From positions 1-64,000 of the forward strand of contig PNLP01000011.1 of NCBI GenBank assembly GCA_013823135.1: a stretch of DNA of 64,000 bases, in the 5' to 3' direction. Shown piece after piece: positions 56,001 to 63,723 of the stretch. This DNA comes from Planctomycetaceae bacterium (GTDB taxonomy: Bacteria; Planctomycetota; Planctomycetia; Gemmatales; Gemmataceae). How positions within the stretch are numbered: position 1 is the stretch's first letter; the number at the start of each line of letters is the position of its first letter. The notes beneath the pieces are model-generated. The model was not told the DNA's origin, searched no databases, and saw only the letters and a program-made list of their open reading frames with translations. Made by a program: the position numbers and the translations under genes.

Positions 56001-56352
56001 GGGACAAGGAATGGGCATGGGTATGGGTATGGGTATGGGGATGGGGATGGGACAAGGAATGGGTATGGGAATGGGAATGGGAATGGGCATGGGCATGGGC
56101 ATGGGAATGGGCATGGGAATGCCGATGAACGAGGGGATGGGCGAAGGCGACATGAACGGTGGCGAGAAGCTCAAGAACGCGGGTTCGAACGGCACGATCG
56201 CGACCGGCGACGGCACCTTCATCAAGCTCCGCAGCAAGGACCGCGAGAAGGTCCAGTCGGGCTCCGACACCCAGTTCCCCGCCGAGTTCCGCGAGTTGAT
56301 CAAGCAGTACAACGTCAACATCAAGAACGCCAAGCCAACCGGCGGGAAGTGA
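53002..56352 (+). CDS. Secreted coiled-coil protein with Met-rich MGEKG and (GM)n repeats
   Basis: 1116 residues. The signal peptide is RRSRFIAIALLVGASASLAI. About residues 30-720 are almost purely helical and charged, with repeated Lys/Ala/Glu patterns (KAALDKAAEAQKNANEKLDN) pointing to long coiled coils. Around residues 800-863 comes a run of MGEKG pentapeptides, about nine in a row at 55465-55590, then a GM dipeptide run (864-880). A Gln-rich block follows (QQLQQAQMQLQQ type), and then a second GM run from about 976 to 1043 with more than 30 methionines. The last 70 residues (GSNGTIATGDGTFIKLRSKD ... FPAEFRELIKQYNVNIKNAK) are ordinary sequence. Glycine codons inside the runs are mixed (GGT, GGG, GGC, GGA), so the pattern is kept at protein level. 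Cu(I)-type metal binding by Met is possible. Confidence 0.9.
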   Translation: MTAGRRSRFIAIALLVGASASLAISKDTDPAKQRDEQKKIKQRVDEAARRLGSTLDAMSFQRLSPTVERKMLDTMVTEFRGLSDNDIREILSKLEVAIAATNPESATAAQKEAIAKQRLVVEQLRGMLFKLDIIKSLDEAAARLDRAADSQLGINAETLTNARLPRKPGRVVIDDREQLGIEEDDLRKEVASVFQQIGILMNDPIISKSLSQDQKDRITAAEVLPRGNRLIAEIEVTVRTLRGANFTDAGERQRRHAKELKDLAAALRTPPSNRIDALKAAADKVAKAIDAQTKVNNDSAEPVTKEEAEKARKSGLDPKVVKGNELANQQTKAEFATRDARKAAEQAAPEVADMLKPAENNQWKAEDALREGKADKAKEPQDKALEDLKNAKTELDRQIAAAEMAKQDPLAAVKQASERIEQLIQDQKDAGKKTEKAEANPAKLPDAKVAQKDVTKATDEVRNMPLPPNEMVKAALDKAAEAQKNANEKLDNKNATAAKPDQKEAVKALEEAKAALDQQAKNIEERRAEIAKLEELKDKLDMLAKNEKDVAKDANKAAADPKKPDTGDIAKKQDDLKDPTKDAAKDLKEIADKNKNADPMAAEKLNEAAKKVDDANMKQDGAKKDLDMNMPMAGGEKAMDAAKKLEEAAKDVQAQIDQKKGQEAKDQAALQPNKVDPMNAAEQVQKALEQAKMAAEKAMEANMANAMPMDKAMPMAGEKGEPMAGEKGEPMMGEKGMMEKGMPNIAELQKQIAKQAADQKLPEAAKAAEMAAKAIEKGDLPAAIENQQKALDQLKMAAEKGMMGEKGMPMAGEKGEPMMGEKGMGEKGMGEKGMGEKGMGEKGMGEKGMGEKGMGEKGMGEKGMGMGMGMGMGMGMGMGMAPGELAKQQQQVLEATKALQQSQQANNAAQAAIQQAQANAPMAVQGQLQQAQMQLQQAQMQLQQGQPGQAGMNQEGAAQALQKALDTLQAAQQPGMGMGMGMGMGMGMGEGMGMGMGMGMGQGMGMGMGMGMGMGMGQGMGMGMGMGMGMGMGMGMGMGMPMNEGMGEGDMNGGEKLKNAGSNGTIATGDGTFIKLRSKDREKVQSGSDTQFPAEFRELIKQYNVNIKNAKPTGGK
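55456..55641 (+). repeat. In-frame tandem repeats: MGEKG units then GM units
   Basis: 15-base units coding MGEKG are repeated about nine times and pass directly into 6-base units coding GM. A second 6-base array lies at 55927-56133. Unit copies differ at third positions. Their length is a multiple of three, so slippage would keep the frame. Confidence 0.9.
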
Positions 56353-56378
56353 TGTTAACCTGAGTCGATCGATCCCTT

Positions 56379-56412
56379 GGCCGGTGAGTCGATTTTCGTC
56401 GGCTCACCGGCC
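56379..56412 (+). terminator. GGCCGGTGAG/CTCACCGGCC hairpin
   Basis: A perfect 10-bp stem with a 14-base loop that contains TTTT lies 26 bases after the stop of the Met-rich gene. There is no T-run after it, so termination may be partial, or the hairpin may protect the mRNA; the following gene can still be co-expressed. Confidence 0.5.
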
Positions 56413-56476
56413 TGATTCATATGCAGAGAATCCGTCGAGGTGATTCGGCGGGTCATCATTGTGGAGATCACACCGA

Positions 56477-57508
56477 ATGCGCCATTTCCTCCTCGCCGCT
56501 GCGGTCACGGCGGTCTTCGTTGTTCCGAGCACGACGACGGCTCAGACGAAAGCTGACCCGAAGCCCGAGTCGAAGGTTCCGCCAGAAGACAAAGTGAAGA
56601 TGGACGCCGAGACCAAGGCGGCTGTCGAGAAAGCCCTGAAGTACTTGGCGAAGGAACAGGCGGCCGACGGTTCGTGGGGCAACACTGCGATCACCGGGTT
56701 CACCCTGCTCGCGTTCATGGCCAACGGTCACGCACCGAATCAGGGTGATCACGGGAAGGTTGTGGCGGCTGGGGTGCGGTATCTCCTCGCCCAGTGCCGT
56801 GACGATGGCTACCTTGTCGGTGCCCGTGGCGGGAACATGTATTGCCACGGCATGGCGGCTCTCGCGCTCACGCAGGTTTACGGCATGACCGGTGACGAGG
56901 ACGTGAAGAAGGTCACCAAGAAGGCCATCGACCTCATCATCAAGACGCAGAACAACGAGGGCGGCTGGCGCTACGATCCGTCGCCAACCGGTGCGGATAT
57001 CTCGGTCACCATCATGCAAGTCATGGCTCTTCGTGGTGCGAAGGATGCCGGGCTGCAAGTGCCCGACAAGACGATGGCCGATTCGATCAAGTACATCAAC
57101 AAATGCCGCGACAAAGTCAGTGGCGGCTACAAGTACCAGCCGTACGGTGGTGGTGCGGGTTACGCCCGAACCGCGGCCGGTGTGTGCGTTCTCCAGTTGT
57201 GCGGGGAGTACGAAGCCGAGGATATCAAGAAAGCCGTCGAATACATGGAGCGAGTTGGTGAGGACCGCGGGCACTACTGGTATGGCCACTACTACGCGGC
57301 CCATGCATTGAATCAGGTCGGCGGCGAGGTCTGGGAAAAGTACTACAAGAAGATGCGAGACAAATTGCTGGCTCCCAACTACCAGAAGGACAACGGTTCC
57401 TGGTACGACCCACGCCTCGAAGCGGCATACGGCCCAGCCTACCAGACATCCATAGCGGTCCTGATTCTCAGTGTCCCGACGCACTACCTGCCGATCTATC
57501 AGAAATGA
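56477..57508 (+). CDS. Secreted prenyltransferase/squalene-cyclase-like (alpha/alpha toroid) protein
   Basis: ATG 56477 gives 343 residues with signal peptide RHFLLAAAVTAVFVVPSTTT. Repeated QW-like units of the terpene cyclase/prenyltransferase superfamily follow: ALKYLAKEQAADGSWGNTAI, GVRYLLAQCRDDGYLVGARG, AIDLIIKTQNNEGGWRYDPS, SIKYINKCRDKVSGGYKYQP and VEYMERVGEDRGHYWYGHYY. There is no DXDD catalytic motif, so it is probably a binding or scaffolding toroid and not a cyclase. It ends the cluster begun by MoxR and is closed by a terminator. Confidence 0.85.
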   Translation: MRHFLLAAAVTAVFVVPSTTTAQTKADPKPESKVPPEDKVKMDAETKAAVEKALKYLAKEQAADGSWGNTAITGFTLLAFMANGHAPNQGDHGKVVAAGVRYLLAQCRDDGYLVGARGGNMYCHGMAALALTQVYGMTGDEDVKKVTKKAIDLIIKTQNNEGGWRYDPSPTGADISVTIMQVMALRGAKDAGLQVPDKTMADSIKYINKCRDKVSGGYKYQPYGGGAGYARTAAGVCVLQLCGEYEAEDIKKAVEYMERVGEDRGHYWYGHYYAAHALNQVGGEVWEKYYKKMRDKLLAPNYQKDNGSWYDPRLEAAYGPAYQTSIAVLILSVPTHYLPIYQK

Positions 57509-57520
57509 TCGACTCCTGAA

Positions 57521-57549
57521 GCCCGCCCATCGCAAAGGGTGGGCTTTTT
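57521..57549 (+). terminator. Rho-independent terminator of the MoxR/vWA cluster
   Basis: GCCCGCCC pairs with GGGTGGGC (one G-U pair) around ATCGCAAA and is followed by TTTTT, 12 bases past the stop codon. The sequence is nearly the same as the terminator at 35691-35719. The rest of the gap to 57799 shows no gene. Confidence 0.92.
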
Positions 57550-57799
57550 CACGCACATCTTGAACTCTCTCATCCCCACGATCTCACATTTCCCTTCTGT
57601 GGTCTTCGCCAGTATCCTCTTGTATGTGTGTAACGGTTATCGGGGGAAACGATAGCGATGTTTGGTCCAGCCAAGGAGCGACCTATCCTGTTCTGGCGAC
57701 CGTATCGTAAAATGAATCCCATCTGACAGCCGTTCATCGGCTCGGCCGACCGTGTAAGTCGTCCTCTGTCTCGCCGGTATACTCACCGGGAAGCCCTGC

Positions 57800-58414
57800 A
57801 TGGCCGAGGCTCCGCTCACCCGGATCACCCTGCTCGCTCGCATCCGGGACGGCCAGGACACGCTTGCCTGGCGCGAGTTCGTGCAACTTTACGGCCCTGT
57901 GGTCTACCGGTTCGCCCGGAACCGCGGGTTGCAGGACGCTGACGCTGCCGACCTGATGCAAGATGTTCTCCGCAGCGTGGCTCGCAATGCCCACAAGATG
58001 GAGTACGATCCGAAACGGGGTACCTTCCGTGGCTGGCTTTACACGGTAACCCGAAACAAGATTTACAACTTTCTGAGCAGTCAACGAAACCGTCCTCGCG
58101 GGACGGGCGACACCGATGCTCAGGAGCGGCTCGAAGCCACCCCAGCACGAGAGGAAGATGGCCCTGACGCGGAGTGGGAGAAAGAGTATCAGCGTCAGCT
58201 CACTTCGCGTGCGATGGAACGCGTCAAGGACGAATTCCAGCCCGCGACGTGGCAAGCCTTCTGGGAAACTGCCGTCGAGGGGAACGCTGCCGCGGATGTC
58301 GGTGTCGGGTTGAAGATGACCGCGGGAGCGGTGTACGTTGCCAAAAGTCGCGTACTCGCCCGACTCCGCGATGAGGTCAAGAAATTGATGGATGACGAAG
58401 ATTCTGATCGGTGA
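57800..58414 (+). CDS. ECF-type RNA polymerase sigma factor
   Basis: 204 residues from ATG 57800. Region 2 is clear: WREFVQLYGPVVYRFARNRG, LQDADAADLMQDVLRSVARN and KRGTFRGWLYTVTRNKIYNF (the GTFRGWL...TRNK form is typical for planctomycete ECF groups). Region 4 has lost much of the canonical sequence: QPATWQAFWETAVEGNAAAD, VGVGLKMTAGAVYVAKSRVL and RLRDEV, which is nevertheless the normal form in these groups. It is 57 bases before the kinase gene, so the pair is probably one operon in which the kinase or its zinc motif controls the sigma factor. Confidence 0.92.
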   Translation: MAEAPLTRITLLARIRDGQDTLAWREFVQLYGPVVYRFARNRGLQDADAADLMQDVLRSVARNAHKMEYDPKRGTFRGWLYTVTRNKIYNFLSSQRNRPRGTGDTDAQERLEATPAREEDGPDAEWEKEYQRQLTSRAMERVKDEFQPATWQAFWETAVEGNAAADVGVGLKMTAGAVYVAKSRVLARLRDEVKKLMDDEDSDR

Positions 58415-58471
58415 ACGGCCTGATTACGCCGCGATCAACGCACTGAGTAGCCGCTCGCCTGGAATGAGATT

Positions 58472-60760
58472 ATGCCGACCAATGCAACCACGATATGCCC
58501 CCCAAGTTCTGAGCTCGAACGCCTCGTTCGAGGGCGGTTGACGGAAGCACGTTCTGCTGTGATTTCGGACCACGTCGGTGTGTGTGTGAGCTGCCAGGTT
58601 CGGCTCGACGCTCTCGCAGGCGGGACGACCAACGACCTGACCATGAACCTACGTCGGTGCCAGAAAGACACGCCACCACCTTCGGATTCCGCATACTGGA
58701 AAGCGATTTCTGCGGCTGAGAACGAAGTGCAGCTCACTTCAGTTTTCGCCAACTCGCCCGACTCCTCAGATGGCGGGATGCAACTCGATTTTCTCCAGCC
58801 ATCAGACGAAGCCGGAAAGCTCGGCAAACTTGGGAGCTTTGGCATCATCCGGGTCGTTGGTCGCGGTGGGATGGGTGTCGTTCTTCACGCCTATGACCCC
58901 TGTCTGGCACGGGACGTGGCGGTCAAGGTGATCGACCCGAGACTCGCGAACAACGAAGTCGCCCGCCAGCGATTCTGTCGGGAAGCCCGAGCCGCCGCTG
59001 CGGTCACGCACGATAACCTCGTTGCGGTTCACCAGGTGGACGAAGATGAGGCATCGGGGCTGCCGTACCTCGTGATGCAACTCATCAACGGCGAGTCGCT
59101 CGAACAACGGCTGAAGCGGGTCGGGAAACTGCCGCCAGTCGAGGTCGCGCGACTTGGTATGCAGGCGGCCGCTGGCCTCGCGGCCGCACACGCCGGTGGC
59201 CTGATCCACAGGGATATCAAGCCGGGCAACATCCTTCTCGAAGCTCCCTCGGATCGCGTGAAGCTCACGGACTTCGGTCTTGCGCGGGCGGTCGAGGATG
59301 TGAAATTGACCCGCACGGGGTTTGTTGCTGGCAGTCCGCTCTACATGGCTCCCGAGCAAGCACGCGGTGATGATGTGGATCACCGGGCGGATCTGTTCAG
59401 CCTGGGGAGTGTGCTTTACGAGGCCGCTACCGGCACGCCGCCATTCGATGGGAAAACCCCACTCGTAGTTCTACGCCGGGTGTCCGACGAGACTCCTCGT
59501 CGTCTCTCCGACCTGGACCCGGAGATCCCGGACTGGTTGTCCGAAATCGTCGAGAAGTTGCTCTCGAAAGATGCCAAGGATCGGCAGCAAAGCGCGGCGG
59601 AGGTGGCCGAAGCGTTCGCGGGTGAACTCGCACGGTCGCACGGACTCTCACCACTGGATGTCCCGGCTGAGGTCTGTTCCGGTGCGGGATCGCGGACCGG
59701 CACCGCAACCCGGACGCGGAAACAGATCTGCTGGAAGGGCGTTGCGTGTCGGACTCTGCCAGTCGCCATGGGTGCGGCGCTCGGGGCGGTGTTGGTCTGG
59801 TCGCTTTGGTCGCCCGATGTGGTTGAACGTGTTGTTGAGAAGACGGTCGAGGTTCAAGTGCCACCGCCGTCGATCGACCCTGGTCCGGCCCCAAGGGTTG
59901 TCCTTCATGGCGACTCGGGCACGGTGTGGGCGCTTGCGTTTCTAGGCGACGATCGGCTTGTCGTTGGCATGGATGATGGGCAGGTGAAAATCTGGGACGT
60001 GAAGAAGGGTGGCGTTCTCAAGACGCTTGAACCTCGGCAGGGCGGAACGGTCTGGTCAGTCGATGTTTCTGCCGATGGTAAGCGACTCGTCACGACCTGT
60101 GATGCCTCACTGGTTACAGTGTGGAACCTCGAGAATTTCAAGGTCGAGAACTCGTTCCCACAACCAACCTCCACGAAAGCCGCGGCGTTCAGCCCGGATG
60201 GATCGAAGCTGGCAACCGGAGACCGAAACGCGACCATCCGTGTGTGGGATATCGCGGCTCAGATCCCTGTCGAATTACGCGGGCACCGGGGTACGGTTCA
60301 CGGTCTGGCGTTCAGCCCAGATGGCACAAAACTGGCGAGCGCCGGCTCTGACGGAACTGCCAAGATGTGGAACTGGATCGATCCAACGGCAGATCCCGTG
60401 ACCCTGGGCGAACACAAGGGGCCGGTTTACGGTGTCGCGTTCAGCCCGGATGGCAAGAAACTGGCGACGACGGGTTGGGATGGCACACTGCGAATTTGGG
60501 ACGCGGCTCTCGGGTCCGTCGTGCAGACGATCAAGGCTCACGACGGAGACGCGTGGTCCGTCAGTTTCGGCGACAACGGGAAGTGGGTTGCAAGCGCGGG
60601 CCAGGACGGTGTGAAAGTGTGGGACGTGGAGACTGGCGGTGAGGTGTTTGCCTACCGCGGTCGCCGGGCGTTCCACGTTGTCCGGTTCGCAAAGGATGGC
60701 ACCACCCTGGCCGCTGGTGGGCGTGATGGCAGTGTTCGCGTGTGGGAACTCACGAGGTGA
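58472..60760 (+). CDS. Hanks-type Ser/Thr kinase with N-terminal zinc motif and WD40 C-terminus
   Basis: 762 residues. Residues 34-41 (HVGVCVSC) form the H-x3-C-x2-C motif of zinc-containing anti-sigma domains. The kinase domain has the glycine loop GRGGMG (130-135), Lys152 in DVAVKVI, HRD at 246-248 in LIHRDIKPGNILL, DFG at 267-269 and APE at 293-295, all intact. A membrane helix lies near 425-445 (VAMGAALGAVLVWSLW). Residues 470-762 are WD40 repeats (VAFSPDGKKLATTGWDGTLR, VWELTR at the end), outside the cytoplasm by this topology. It follows the ECF sigma gene and is probably its regulator. A terminator follows. Confidence 0.94.
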   Translation: MPTNATTICPPSSELERLVRGRLTEARSAVISDHVGVCVSCQVRLDALAGGTTNDLTMNLRRCQKDTPPPSDSAYWKAISAAENEVQLTSVFANSPDSSDGGMQLDFLQPSDEAGKLGKLGSFGIIRVVGRGGMGVVLHAYDPCLARDVAVKVIDPRLANNEVARQRFCREARAAAAVTHDNLVAVHQVDEDEASGLPYLVMQLINGESLEQRLKRVGKLPPVEVARLGMQAAAGLAAAHAGGLIHRDIKPGNILLEAPSDRVKLTDFGLARAVEDVKLTRTGFVAGSPLYMAPEQARGDDVDHRADLFSLGSVLYEAATGTPPFDGKTPLVVLRRVSDETPRRLSDLDPEIPDWLSEIVEKLLSKDAKDRQQSAAEVAEAFAGELARSHGLSPLDVPAEVCSGAGSRTGTATRTRKQICWKGVACRTLPVAMGAALGAVLVWSLWSPDVVERVVEKTVEVQVPPPSIDPGPAPRVVLHGDSGTVWALAFLGDDRLVVGMDDGQVKIWDVKKGGVLKTLEPRQGGTVWSVDVSADGKRLVTTCDASLVTVWNLENFKVENSFPQPTSTKAAAFSPDGSKLATGDRNATIRVWDIAAQIPVELRGHRGTVHGLAFSPDGTKLASAGSDGTAKMWNWIDPTADPVTLGEHKGPVYGVAFSPDGKKLATTGWDGTLRIWDAALGSVVQTIKAHDGDAWSVSFGDNGKWVASAGQDGVKVWDVETGGEVFAYRGRRAFHVVRFAKDGTTLAAGGRDGSVRVWELTR

Positions 60761-60788
60761 TACCAAATCGCGTTGATCCGAGATGTCG

Positions 60789-60818
60789 CCGGCCTCTTCT
60801 GTGAGGCCGGTTTTCGTT
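60789..60818 (+). terminator. Rho-independent terminator after the kinase gene
   Basis: CCGGCCTC and GAGGCCGG pair around TTCTGT and are followed by TTTTCGTTT, 28 bases past the stop codon. It closes the sigma factor-kinase unit ahead of a convergent gene. Confidence 0.88.
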
Positions 60819-60885
60819 TGGTAAAGGTCAATCGGGGGCAGTGACCCCGGCGAAAACACGGATACCACTTCACCCGCCGCTCGCT

Positions 60886-61290
60886 TTACTTCGCGATTTC
60901 CGCGTCCTTGGGGACCACGAACAGTTTGACGTGTCGTCGCAGGTCGCGAGTCAGACCTGGCATGTAGCTGATCGTCAGGAGCGTCTTCTTGTCCTTCTCC
61001 ATGCCTACGACCGTGAGTTTATCCTGGCCCGAACCCGCCCATGCGAACACGAGCAACTTCTCGGTCTTGAAATCCACCTGCTTCGCGATGGCTTCGGCCG
61101 CATCTTTCAGAATCGGCGACTTGGAGAGTTCCTCAGGCGAGGTGATCGTCGTCGGACTGCCTGCTTTGCCATTCTCGGGAAATGCGATCTTGAGTTCCTT
61201 GGTCGAGATCTCCTTCACGACGGACTTTTCTTCGGCAGCAACGGCCATCGAGCCAACAAACAGAGCCAAAGCAATTGCACTCGCACGCAT
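60886..61290 (-). CDS. Small secreted hypothetical protein
   Basis: ATG 61290 gives 134 residues. The signal peptide MRASAIALALFVGSMAVAAE is clear. The mature part is charged (VVKEISTKELKIAFPENGKA, ILKDAAEAIAKQVDFKTEKL) and ends VVGMEKDKKTLLTISYMPGL and KLFVVPKDAEIAK. The pattern FKTEKLLVFAWAGSGQDKLT suggests a protease-inhibitor-like small beta fold, but I cannot assign a family. It converges with the kinase gene. Confidence 0.72.
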   Translation of the reverse strand: MRASAIALALFVGSMAVAAEEKSVVKEISTKELKIAFPENGKAGSPTTITSPEELSKSPILKDAAEAIAKQVDFKTEKLLVFAWAGSGQDKLTVVGMEKDKKTLLTISYMPGLTRDLRRHVKLFVVPKDAEIAK

Positions 61291-61745
61291 GATGCACCTT
61301 GTGGATGAACGCTTCACAGTTACGACATGAACCCTGTCATGAGTCGCTTGAAGCCGGGGAATGTTATACGCCTACGCGGTGTGCGGGATGGGATGATGTT
61401 ACACAGAGTGTCTTCCCATCACGGTTCCGATGATTTCGAACGGAACGGCTTTGATTCTCGATTCGTCCGGCTGATTCCAGGTTCGTCCACGGATATCGTG
61501 AGAGCAGAATTCGGTCGCAATCACCACATCGTACAGTTCTTAAGTAGGATCTAATATTCTTTCTTCCAGACAGGTCAACGGTTCCAGAACGGTTCCAGAC
61601 ATGGGTGGCAATATCGCGTGGAATCGAAGTGTTCATACCTGCTCGTACCAATTGAGGCCGCGAACTGATCTTGTCCAGCTTCGCAGCCCACGCTATCCCC
61701 CCGTTGCGAGCCGGGAAGCCCGGCAACTTCCGGCGGAGGCGGCGT
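61291..61745. other. Intergenic region
   Basis: 455 bases with no intact gene. A short tandem duplication (GGTTCCAGA twice) lies near 61579-61600. The A+T-rich part at 61530-61560 is a likely promoter zone for the following gene. Upstream codons 61671-61745 are open but arginine-rich and not protein-like. Confidence 0.4.
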
Positions 61746-63422
61746 ATGGGTCGGTCATACTTGTGTGGCATCGGTGCGATCGGGATCGCGATTGCAGCCT
61801 GGGCTGTGTTCGCACTGAAGGCACCCGCACAGCCCGAACCCGAGTTACTCCCGCCATCTGTTCTCCCACAGAACACACCCGAACTGTTGCCGTTGCCCCC
61901 GCCCCCGCGTTCTGACGACGACGAGGTGCAACCAGCCCAGTTCACCACACCGGCGGCCCAGCTCCCCGGTGGTAGCGGCGCTCAGCCTGTGCGCAGCAAC
62001 GTACCCGACCCGCCGTCGCCCGTTGTGCGCATCCAGGTGCGAGTCCCGGCACACACTCCGCCCGGCGACGACATCAAATACCTAATCACCGTGCAGAACA
62101 CCTCGACGGCAGAGGCCCACTCGGTCACGGTTCGCAACCCGCTGCCCGAAACCATCGAAGCCACCGTGAAGGCCGATCCGGAGTGGGACAAGGCGAAATC
62201 GACACCCAAGGAACTGGTCTGGGCGTTTGGCACACTTGCACCCGGGAAGTCAAAGACCATCGAACTGACGCTTCGCCCCAAGAAGGACGCGAGCGAGGTA
62301 AAGAACCTCGCGTATGTGCGGTTCGAGCACGGCGAATCGGTCACCACCAAGATCAACAAGCCGGCTGTGCGTGTGACGAAGGTCGCTCCGAAACAGACCG
62401 TACAGGACGAGACTTACACCGTTCGCGTGGCCGTGGACAACACGGGAAAGGTCGCCGCCGAGAACGTTCGCGTGGCCGAGAACGTCCCTGCGTCGGCCGA
62501 AGTTGAGCCGATTACGAAGGGTGCCAAGCGGACGCAACAACCCGACGGGCAGCAGTGGGTGTGGGAGATTCCGAAGTTAATGCCTGGCGAGCGAAGGGTT
62601 CTGGAGTACCGCATCACGCCACGCGAGGCGAAGGACGTGTTCGCCCTAACGAGCCTTTCCGCGGGGAAGGGCGTCACCGATCGCGCCGAGGCGAGAACGC
62701 TGGTTCTCGTGCCGGGACTCGCCGTGAAACTCATTGGCCCGACCGCGAACGCCCCGGTGGCTCCCGGCGAGTCGGCGAAGTACGAGATCACTGTGCGCAA
62801 CACCGGCACGCTCACGAGCAACAACGTCCGCGTCACGGGAACACTCCCCGCTGACTGCAAACCCACCATGAAGACTGAGGGCGGGCAACTGTACCGCGAC
62901 GCGATTCAGTGGGTGGTCGCGCGGCTGGAGCCAGGCGAGGCGCAGACCTTCCGGTTCGCGGTGAAGGCGACCACGACCGGCCGGCGTGTGGTGGTGGCGT
63001 CCGTCGCGGACGCTCGCGGCCAGCGTGCCGCGGATGAACTGGCGACGGTGTTCCAGGGAACGGCATCGCTATCTTGGGAAACAGAGCCGAAGCCGGTGGC
63101 GCTTGCCGTTGGCCGGCAGGGCACGTTCACGGTCAAGGTGCGAAACGGTGGCGGAGAGATCGCGCGGAACGTGAAGGTGGAGGTCGATCTGCCGGACGCG
63201 GTGAACCTGGTTCAGGTGACGCCGAACGTCAGCCCGAAGGGCGGCAAGTTGGTGTTCGGTCCAGAGTCCATCGCCGCCTACGGTGAATCGACTTACACGA
63301 TCACATATGAGGCGAAGCAGGCCTCGCAGGCGTGGTTCAAGTTGAAGATGACCGCCGATTGCCTGGGCGAGCGACCGATGCAAACTGAGAAGGCCATTGA
63401 GATCACCGGCAGCGGAAAGTAA
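61746..63422 (+). CDS. DUF11/CARDB-like repeat protein, membrane-anchored
   Basis: ATG 61746 is chosen because GGAGG stands six bases before it. The 558-residue protein starts with one membrane helix (YLCGIGAIGIAIAAWAVFAL) and a Pro-rich linker. Four to five Ig-like DUF11/CARDB modules follow, each with the typical wording: YLITVQNTSTAEAHSVTVRN, YTVRVAVDNTGKVAAENVRV, YEITVRNTGTLTSNNVRVTG and FTVKVRNGGGEIARNVKVEV. Such modules occur in outer-surface or cell-cell adhesion proteins and in envelope structural proteins. The function here is unknown; location outside the cytoplasm is well supported. Confidence 0.88.
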   Translation: MGRSYLCGIGAIGIAIAAWAVFALKAPAQPEPELLPPSVLPQNTPELLPLPPPPRSDDDEVQPAQFTTPAAQLPGGSGAQPVRSNVPDPPSPVVRIQVRVPAHTPPGDDIKYLITVQNTSTAEAHSVTVRNPLPETIEATVKADPEWDKAKSTPKELVWAFGTLAPGKSKTIELTLRPKKDASEVKNLAYVRFEHGESVTTKINKPAVRVTKVAPKQTVQDETYTVRVAVDNTGKVAAENVRVAENVPASAEVEPITKGAKRTQQPDGQQWVWEIPKLMPGERRVLEYRITPREAKDVFALTSLSAGKGVTDRAEARTLVLVPGLAVKLIGPTANAPVAPGESAKYEITVRNTGTLTSNNVRVTGTLPADCKPTMKTEGGQLYRDAIQWVVARLEPGEAQTFRFAVKATTTGRRVVVASVADARGQRAADELATVFQGTASLSWETEPKPVALAVGRQGTFTVKVRNGGGEIARNVKVEVDLPDAVNLVQVTPNVSPKGGKLVFGPESIAAYGESTYTITYEAKQASQAWFKLKMTADCLGERPMQTEKAIEITGSGK

Positions 63423-63491
63423 ATCGATGGTTTGCCCGAAGTTCATCAATTCTCCCCGTCGGCGGGAACCGCTTGAGATTGTGGCATTTTG

Positions 63492-63571
63492 GCGAGCGGG
63501 GGTGCGTAAGCCCCCCGAGTTCTTGTCTTCGCTCACACCTCGGGGGACTGACGTCCCCCGCTCGCCAAAAT
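63492..63571. repeat. GGCGAGCGGGG-type inverted repeat
   Basis: TTTTGGCGAGCGGGGG on the left and CCCCCGCTCGCCAAAA on the right are inverted copies, with an inner CCCCCCGAG/CTCGGGGG pair. It is the same family as the element in the atpD-atpC spacer (25365-25435). The remainder of the 300-base gap 63423-63723 shows no gene. Confidence 0.8.
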
Positions 63572-63723
63572 CTAAAGGCACACTCGGGTTCGGTTGCCAA
63601 TTCAATTACTCCACTCTGAACGAGTAGAACACCGGGGTGCGAACCTGCGCTGGGCGGGGTATCATGATCCTCGCGGGTTTGCCCGATGTCTTCGCCCGAA
63701 CCAACTGCTTGGGAGTGATCGCA

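Noticed and set aside
52942..56055. Minus-strand open frame of 1037 codons rich in His-Pro and Leu
   Set aside because: It is the mirror of the Met-rich coiled-coil gene: ATGGGN repeats read backwards give CCCAT and so His/Pro/Ser. The plus strand has the signal peptide and normal protein pattern, and the minus frame has no domain.
55456..56133. Regular short repeats considered as a CRISPR or minisatellite array
   Set aside because: Units are 6 and 15 bases, contiguous, without spacers, and are in frame with the coding sequence on both sides. They are coding repeats.
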